Made by a program: the position numbers and the translations under genes. Below are positions 6,060-10,261 of a DNA stretch of 10,261 bases, piece after piece (position 1 is the stretch's first letter; each line of letters opens with the position of its first letter). Source of the DNA: Baffinella frigidus (Eukaryota; Cryptophyceae; Cryptomonadales; Baffinellaceae); contig MU646333.1 of assembly GCA_026770585.1 (NCBI GenBank), positions 1,304,550 through 1,314,810 on the forward strand, read 5' to 3'. Under the pieces are notes generated by a model. That model had not been told where the DNA came from. It searched no databases and was given only the letters and a program-made list of their open reading frames with translations.

Positions 6060-6480
6060 CTGCACCCGCGCCTCGTCCTGCCCTCAACCACTCTCAGTCA
6101 GTTCTCTGTCTCGTCCTCCTCAAGCCGAGACACCCTCTGTTAGTGCTCGCTCTCTGTCACTCGCCCAGGAGCCTCAGTCGCAGACCTCGTCCTGGTGTCG
6201 CCCTCCATGCGAACTGTATCTTCGCATCCTGCTCTCGCCCACCCGATGTTGGCACTCGGCCTCAGGCACACACCCTCAGTCAGTTGTCGTCCTGCACTCG
6301 CCCTCCCTCTGACAGTTCTCTCCCTCGGTCAGTCGCATGCCTCGTCCTCCAGGACCGAACAGAAAAGTGGCTACCACTCACCTCAGCCTATCTGCCGCCC
6401 ATGTCGGCCAGGATCTAACAGAAAGATGCTCCATCCTATTCGGCATCGCTCAGGGGTTTACCCCCCCTTCCTCTGCCGAA
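6060..6480 (+). repeat. Degenerate pyrimidine-rich minisatellite, no gene seen
   Basis: Units of roughly 55-90 bp containing CTCAGTC and CTCGTCCTSC recur near 6091, 6171, 6271 and 6326, interspersed with CACTCGCCC. Several frames are open over 150-180 codons only because the repeat is C-rich and poor in stops; their predicted products have no domain-like features. This is either the 3' flank or the last intron of the NHL gene. Confidence 0.6.
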
Positions 6481-6526
6481 ACACACAGTAACAAGGTAGA
6501 GGGTAGAGGGTTGAGGGTGAAGGCAC

Positions 6527-6557
6527 CTGGTCAGCGACGAGAACGATGCCCCCGGGA
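6527..6557 (-). repeat. Duplicate of NHL exon h 3' end and donor
   Basis: On the minus strand, CCCGGGGGCATCGTTCTCGT and CGCTGACCAG|GTGCC copy the last ten codons of exon h (PGGI-LVADQ) and its donor (6715-6686). It lies about 130 bp downstream in the sense direction; the intervening sequence is unrelated to the propeller. Confidence 0.85.
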
Positions 6558-6685
6558 AGAAAACATGTCTTTTCGATCACAAATAAATCTTTGAAAATGT
6601 GCTCAAATTATCCGGGGCAAGTCAAGGGTGACAATCCTCCTGGATCGGCCACGCCCGAACGAGGCGAGGAGGAGGAAGAGGGTAC

Positions 6686-8683
6686 CTGATCAGCGACGAG
6701 GATGATGCCCCCGGGACACGCCATCATCTGCCGTGGCCGGAGAAACTGCCCCAGCTTCGTTCCGACCTGGTGTAGGGGTCAGGGTTCAGGGTTGAAGGTT
6801 TAGGGTTTAGGGTGTAGGGTTTTAGGGTTTAGGGTTTAGGGTTTAGGGTTTAGGGTGGAGGGTTGAGGGTTTAGGGTTTAGGGTTTAGGGTTTAGGGTTT
6901 GGGTTTTGGGGTTCAGGGTCCCGACCGAGCCGATTTCGCGCACGTGCTCCCCTGTGTCCGTGATCACCTGGTGTCGCGAGGGTTTGGGGGTTAGGGTTTA
7001 GGGTTTGGGGCTTGGGGCTTGGGGGTTGGGGAGTGGGGTGTGGGGCTGAGGGTTTAGGGTTTAGGGTGTGGGGTGTGGGGTCTAGGGTCTAGGGTCTAGG
7101 GTCTAGGGTCTCGGGTCTAGGGTCTAGGGTCTAGGGTCTAGGGTCTAGGGTCTAGGGTAAGGTGCAGGGTGCAGGGTTTGGCAGGCTGGGTGAGGACACG
7201 CGCGGGCATCGAGGAGGCACCACCAGAAGTTCGCGCAGCATTTTGACGCTACGATATGTCTGCTCCAGAGCGGCTATCCCTCAAGTGGCCAGTAGGCTCA
7301 TACACCCTACCGTAGGGCCCTAGGACCTGCCTACGACCTCTCGGCGGTCAAATTTGACCGCATGGTCACTTAAGGGATAGGAGCAAGCAGCATCAGGAGG
7401 TGGCGCAAGCGGAAGCAGCGGGAGGTGGGTGCCTGGATGCGGTTGTTGCCCTCGTCGAGGACCCAGATGAGCCCCTGGCTGATGACGACGTCGCACGGGT
7501 TGTGGAACAGCGGCATCCCCGCCTGGTTCGTCGGGTGTCTCCCTGCCGCACCCACCACCTGCGAACCACCACCACATCTCGCGCGTCAGCCAGCAACACC
7601 ACCCCTCACGCGCGTCAGGACCAAGAACCGCCATGCTGCCCCAACCACCTGCTCGCTCGAGAGTGAGGAGCACGGGTTGTGGAAGAGCGGCATGCCCGCC
7701 TGGTTCGTCGGGTGCCGCCCTGCCGCGCCAACCACCTGAGAGCCACCACCCCGCGAGAGTCAGTCGCGCGTCAGCAAGCAACACGAGGCAGGAGCAGGTC
7801 GACACCTATCACCTGCGCGGACCACCCCACCACGCGCGTCAGCACCCCTCGCGCGTCAGGTACTGTCCTGCTGCCCCCCGACCACCTGAGAGCCACCACC
7901 CTTCCACAGCGTCAGCCACCACCTCTCCTCGCGCTCGGAACAAGTCCACTCCTGCAGGTCAACAACCGTAAACCGTAAACCATGAACCCTGAACCCCACA
8001 CCCGAAACCGACCAGGCGCGCGCGAGGGGTCAAGCACGTCCCACGAGTGCCACCATTCATGCGGATGAATGAAACCCTGCACCCTAAACCTTACCCTAGA
8101 CCCTGGACCCTAGGCCCTAGATCCTAGACCCTAGACCCTAGACCCTAGACCCTAGACCCTAGACCCTAGACCCTAGACCCCACACCCCACCCTCCCTCCC
8201 GGGAGGGTTGAGAGGGGGGTAGGTTGGCTGGCGGCACATCGGGCTGATCTCATGAATTTGCCCGAGTGTCAGTATCTCTCTCTCTCTCTCCAGGAGAGGG
8301 TGGGGCGGGGAGCTGACCAGGAGGAGTTCCCCGTCCTGGGTGAAGATTTGGATGCGGTCGTTGCCCGTGTCTGCCACCACCAGTGTTTGCTGCTCCAGGT
8401 CGATCGCCAGGCCTGTTGTGTTAGGGTTTAGGGTTTGTGGTGAAGGGTGTAGGGTGTAGGGTGTAGGGTTTAGAGTTTGGGTCTGAGGGTTCAGGGTTTA
8501 GGGTTTAGGGTTTAGGGTTTAGGGTTTGGGGTTTGGGGTTTAGGGTCTAGGGTTCAAGGTTCAGGGCGGCAGGGCGGCAGGGCGGCAGGGTTTAGGGTTG
8601 AGGTTTGAAGGTTCAGGGTTTAGGGTTGAGAGTTTAGGGCGGCATGCCTGTGGGGTAGGCCATCATGGTTGAAGTTTCAGGTC

Positions 8684-8735
<52 letters not shown>

Positions 8736-9870
8736 CCAGTGGGGTAGGCCATCTCGCCGGGCGCGCTGCCGAATCGCTCGCCGATGACTTTGAGGAGTTT
8801 GATGTCTGAGGCGTCCGATCTGTGGAATGAGAGCACCTGCCAGCCAGTGCGCACGCCCGTCACCACCAACCCGGTGTTGTTCAAAACCACATCACCCACA
8901 ACTTGGTCAGGCTTGCCCCCTGAGGAGTTTGATGTCTCAGCCGTCTGATCTGTGGAATGAGAGCACCTGTGGAGGGTGGGGGCCAGGGTGAGGGTGAGGG
9001 TGAGGGTGAGGGTGGGGGTGCGGGTGCGGGTGCGGGTGAGGGAGAGGGGGGGGGGGGAGGGAGAGGTCGTGCGGATGCCCTTGAGAAACCTATCGGTGCG
9101 CAGCAACACGTCACCCACCGCTCCGCACACGCACGCGGTCGTGCACACGAAAGAGGAGGCTGATGGTTTGGAGTTCAGGGTGCAGGATTCAGGGTGCAGG
9201 GTTCAGGGTTCAGGGTTCAGGGTTTAGGGTTCAGGATTCAGGGTTCAGGGTTCAGGGTTCAGGGTTCAGGGTTCAGGGTTCAGGGTTCAGGGTTCGGGGG
9301 TTAGGTGGTTGCACGTACTCGAAACGAAGAGCACCGATGCTCATGTTTTGTGGTACAAATCCGTCAAATTTTGGCGGAAAAAAAAAAGTCAACCCGACTG
9401 AGGCAGAGCTAGACAAACGAGACGAAGAGCACCGATTCTCATGTTTTGTGGTACACATCCGTCAAATTTTGGCGAGAAAACGACCAGACAACCCGGCTGA
9501 GGCAGAGCTAGACACACGAGGTGGTTGCGCTCACACGCGGAGGGTGCAACCTGGACACGGTGGTTGCACGTATCTGAGACGAAGAGCAGTCCCGCCTCGT
9601 GATTGCACGCGATCCCCTGCAGCGAGGTGTAGGGTTTAGGGTTTAGAGTGTAGGGTTTAGGGTGTAGGGTGTAGAGTGTAGGGTGTGGGGTATAGGGTGT
9701 AGGGTGTAGGGTGTAGGGTGTCGGGGTTAGGGTTCAGAGTTTAGGGTTTAGGGTTTAGGGTTTAGGGTGTAGGGTGTAGGGTTTACCTGCAGCGAGTTGT
9801 AGTTTCCGGGGTCCTTTCCGAGCATCCCCAGCCTTCGGATGTGCGACCCGTCCGCCCGTAGAACTTGCAC
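6686..9870 (-). CDS. NHL-repeat beta-propeller protein, at least seven short exons (partial)
   Basis: Minus-strand exons, in transcription order: a 9870-9787 (VQVLRADGSHIRRLGMLGKD, ends NYNSLQ); b 9616-9551 (GIACNHEAGLLFVSDTCNHR, ends VQ); d about 8901-8737 (VGDVVLNNTGLVVTGVRTGW, then VLSFHRSD, ends MAYPTG); e 8412-8318 (LAIDLEQQTLVVADTGNDRI, ends GELLL); f 7558-7433 (VVGAAGRHPTNQAGMPLFHN, ends EGNNRIQ); g 6967-6926 (VITDTGEHVREIGS); h 6766-6686 (VGTKLGQFLRPRQM, ends PGGIILVADQ). Phases agree for a-b and d-e-f-g-h. The repeated pattern G-hydrophobic-x-V-(A/S)-D-T-x-N-(H/D)-R-(I/V)-Q-(I/V)-F/L is the NHL repeat, about 45 residues per propeller blade, usually a protein- or RNA-binding scaffold. 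The f donor is GC rather than GT. The b-d link, the 5' end (probably right of the window) and the 3' end (after VADQ) are unresolved. Introns consist mainly of telomere-like repeats and decoy exon copies. Confidence 0.83.
6767..6925 (-). repeat. Telomere-like intron between NHL exons g and h (159 bp)
   Basis: Plus strand TTTAGGG units fill almost the whole intron (6787-6911). Sense-strand splice sites are GGCTCG|GTCGGG and CTACACCAG|GTCGGA. The donor-side GTCGGGAC and the exon h start GTCGGAAC are near-identical, so the tract is bracketed by a 9-bp direct repeat with one mismatch. CTGAC lies 14 nt before the acceptor, a fitting branch site. Confidence 0.85.
6980..7175 (+). repeat. Telomere-like tract with a TCTAGGG subarray (7078-7158)
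   Basis: GGGTTTA, GGGGCTT and GGGTGTG units give way to about eleven nearly perfect GGGTCTA heptamers. It lies in the intron between NHL exons f and g. The same heptamer occurs in opposite orientation at 8091-8178. Confidence 0.9.
7176..7274. other. Short unique stretch in the exon f-g intron
   Basis: Between the TCTAGGG array and MITE copy 4 there are about 100 bp of non-repetitive sequence with no NHL-like reading and no recognised signal. Confidence 0.5.
7275..7379 (+). mobile_element. MITE copy 4 (105 bp) in the NHL gene
   Basis: TATCCCTCAAGTGGCCAGTA and GGTCACTTAAGGGATA are the termini; the core is CCTACCGTAGGGCCCTAGGA followed by a perfect GGTCAAATTTGACC palindrome. It lies in the intron after exon f, 53 bp from the exon end. 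TA at both ends. Confidence 0.9.
7630..7917 (-). repeat. Cluster of four truncated 3'-splice-site cassettes before NHL exon f
   Basis: In the sense strand the acceptor and start of exon f (TTCGCAG|GTGGTGGGTGCGGCAG, exon from 7558) are preceded by partial copies. They are CTCTCAG|GTGGTCGGGG (exon part from 7885), CGCGCAG|GTGATAGG (7812), CTCTCAG|GTGGTTGGCGCGGC (7735 to about 7670, reaching the codons for MPLFHNPC) and GAGCAG|GTGGTTGGGGC (7648). Each is preceded by one or more CTGACGCGCG-like branch-site motifs (plus-strand GCGCGTCAG at about 7581, 7610, 7769, 7834 and 7851, with variants at 7757 and 7910). Only the last copy leads into the full exon. Confidence 0.82.
7965..8090. other. Mixed telomere-like C-rich units and unique sequence
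   Basis: AACCGTAAACCATGAACCCT and CCCACACCCG are telomere-like on the C-strand of the plus sequence. 8010-8070 is unique, with a small ATTCATGCGGATGAAT palindrome. No gene recognised. Confidence 0.5.
8091..8178 (-). repeat. CCCTAGA heptamer array, inverted relative to 7078-7158
   Basis: About twelve CCCTAGA units, the reverse complement of the GGGTCTA array in the next intron. It is the only telomere-like block in the NHL gene whose sense strand is G-rich. Confidence 0.9.
8275..8291. repeat. (CT)n microsatellite
   Basis: Eight CT units just downstream (sense) of the exon e donor. Confidence 0.9.
8413..8736 (-). repeat. Telomere-like intron between NHL exons d and e (324 bp)
   Basis: Sense splice sites are CCCACTG|GTCAAC and CTAACACAACAG|GC; together with CTG codon 1 of exon e they give PTGLAIDLE, a textbook NHL entry. 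The contents are GGGTTGA x7 (8686-8735), GGGTTTA and GGGTGTA units, an AGGGCGGC x3 run (8563-8588) and a copy of the exon d end at 8648-8664. CTAAC ten nt before the acceptor could serve as branch site. Confidence 0.87.
8648..8666 (-). repeat. Duplicate of NHL exon d 3' end
   Basis: GTGGGGTAGGCCATC (plus strand) is identical to 8739-8753 at the end of exon d. The two copies enclose 72 bp of mostly GGGTTGA repeats. In the sense strand this copy ends CCCACAG, itself an acceptor-like sequence. Confidence 0.85.
8915..9140 (-). repeat. Diverged tandem copy of NHL exon d, interrupted by a purine-rich tract
   Basis: In the sense strand, 9112-9060 reads VGDVLLRTDRFLKGIRT, comparable to exon d VGDVVLNNTGLVVTGVRT. 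8969-8921 repeats CAGGTGCTCTCATTCCACAG and GACATCAAACTCCTCA (exon d 8842-8790) but with an in-frame TGA. Between them, 8970-9065, are GGGTGA/GGGTGC units and a run of G on the plus strand. It may be a true extra propeller blade that has decayed or a decoy exon. Confidence 0.65.
9165..9305 (+). repeat. GGGTTCA telomere-variant array
   Basis: About 18 units dominated by GGGTTCA, with GGGTGCA and GGATTCA variants, in the intron after NHL exon b. The open frames across it (GFRVQGS repeats) are artefacts of 7-bp periodicity. Confidence 0.9.
9320..9516. repeat. Two 98-bp tandem units
   Basis: CGAAACGAAGAGCACCGATG through CAAATTTTGGCG to GAGGCAGAGCTAGAC occurs at 9320-9417 and 9418-9516. The GAAGAGCACC start, together with the GGTGGTTGCACGTACTCG at 9305-9320, copies the NHL exon b region at 9560-9592 (GGTGGTTGCACGTATCTGAG ACGAAGAGCA). 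So the units are extended duplicates of an exon 3' part. Confidence 0.82.
9617..9786 (-). repeat. Telomere-like intron between NHL exons a and b, flanked by a 10-bp direct repeat
   Basis: The intron is 170 bp, GT-AG and phase 0 (CTGCAG|GTAAAC ... CTGCAG|GGG). Plus-strand CTGCAGCGAG at 9617-9626 and 9787-9796 is identical and brackets 160 bp of GGGTTTA and GGGTGTA units. The identity extends to CTGCAGCGAG[G/T]TGTAG (15 of 16). Confidence 0.92.
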
Positions 9871-9875
9871 CTGGC

Positions 9876-9911
9876 GTCAGCAATGTCAGCAATGTCAGCA
9901 ATGTCAGCAAT
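9876..9911 (-). repeat. Four perfect 9-bp units that repeat a branch-site motif
   Basis: GTCAGCAAT x4 on the plus strand. In the sense of the NHL gene this is ATTGCTGAC x4 directly before the exon a acceptor (GCCAG|GTGCAAG), putting CTGAC adenosines about 6, 15, 24 and 33 nt from the intron end. Confidence 0.92.
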
Positions 9912-9929
9912 CGGGGTTCATGGACCCGT

Positions 9930-9973
9930 TCCATGCACTGCACGTCCGTCCCGTCCGACCGGAGGACTTGCAC
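9930..9973 (-). repeat. Truncated copy of NHL exon a start, with acceptor
   Basis: Sense CCCCTCAG|GTGCAAGTCCTCCGGTCGGA encodes VQVLRSDGT, nearly the VQVLRADGS that starts exon a (9870); 25 of the first 30 bases match. It then diverges and would break the propeller spacing if spliced in, so it is treated as a decoy. Confidence 0.78.
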
Positions 9974-10090
9974 CTGAGGGGGTCCGGGCGGCGAGAAACA
10001 CTCAGCCACTCCCTCCTCCCAAGGCCAATTCCGCCAAGGATTCTTGGAAAGAGCGAATGGGCGGACGGGACGGACGAGCACGTGTGCCTG
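9930..10090. repeat. Inverted repeat to the right of the NHL exons
   Basis: GCACGTCCGTCCCGTCCGAC (9938-9957) pairs imperfectly with GCGGACGGGACGGACGAGCA (10061-10080). The interior holds CCAAGGATTCTTGG, another palindrome. 9975-10185 shows no NHL-like reading; it may be intron or upstream flank. Confidence 0.6.
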
Positions 10091-10189
10091 ATAACCTTTC
10101 TCCGTCAAATCGCGTGGCCCGGCGGGATCAGGGCCTCTTGCCGGCTCTGCGCTCATGATCATGAGGGGATCCAGGCTTCAGAAGGGTCG

Positions 10190-10261
10190 AGAGTTGAGGT
10201 TTGAGGGTTTAGATGAGGGCTGGGGCGTGAGGGTGGGGCGCCGAGGGGGTTGTGGGGGTAG
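10190..10261 (+). repeat. Degenerate GGGTTTA/GGGGTG tract running off the right edge
   Basis: GAGGTTTGAGGGTTTAGATG and GGGTGGGG units, probably the start of another telomere-like block. G-rich on the plus strand like the neighbouring blocks. Confidence 0.6.

Noticed and set aside
5870-6418. A 182-codon Pro/Ser-rich plus-strand protein
   Set aside because: It spans a degenerate pyrimidine-rich repeat with comparable open frames on the same strand; no start context or domain supports it.
6380-6430. A terminal NHL exon (TTCTGTTAG acceptor, GAG|GTGAGT donor)
   Set aside because: The splice sites look good, but the 33-nt reading hits a stop and has no NHL character; left as unresolved.
9163-9639. 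Open frame of 158 codons with GSGFRVQ repeats on the plus strand
   Set aside because: It is the translation of the GGGTTCA heptamer array; 7-bp units without stops are open in all frames. The NHL exon b lies on the opposite strand inside this interval.

Overview
The window looks like nuclear DNA of a unicellular eukaryote with a secondary, red-lineage plastid. The evidence is spliced genes with GT-AG introns, a bipartite plastid leader with the signal peptide apparently cut before a Phe, and blocks of degenerate Arabidopsis-type telomeric heptamer (TTTAGGG/CCCTAAA). A cryptophyte such as Guillardia is my best guess, but a haptophyte or pelagophyte is not excluded. Few complete proteins lie in a single open frame; the genes appear only after splicing short exons across long repeat-filled introns.

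Layout: (1) 364-796 minus, the first two exons of a SAM-domain protein that continues off the left edge or into a telomere-repeat intron. (2) 797-905, a 109-bp divergent spacer, probably a shared promoter. (3) 906-4758 plus, a six-exon gene that splices phase-perfectly into a 321-residue plastid-targeted multi-spanning membrane protein of unknown function. (4) 4759-about 6480, no convincing gene: duplicated scraps of the preceding exon, a 195-bp foldback element, a MITE, a possible Gly/Asn-rich exon, and a degenerate pyrimidine-rich minisatellite. (5) 6686-9870 minus (5' end probably beyond the right edge), an NHL-repeat beta-propeller gene in at least seven short exons.

Three layers of repeats run through the introns. 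The first is interstitial telomere-like tracts, almost always with the C-rich strand in the sense transcript and in four places enclosed by short direct repeats of exon sequence. The second is a family of about 105-bp TA-flanked MITEs plus larger foldback elements, one of which begins exactly at a splice donor. The third is a recurring pattern of truncated copies of 'branch site + 3' splice site + start of exon' lying just upstream of the intact exon (exons 3, 4 and 6 of the plastid gene; at least two exons of the NHL gene). Copies of exon 3' ends also occur.

The most interesting proposal is that these introns were created or lengthened by telomeric-repeat insertion at staggered breaks, transposon insertion and tandem duplication of acceptor regions, leaving decoy exons behind. 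All exon joins here are read from sequence by phase and protein continuity; no transcript data were available.
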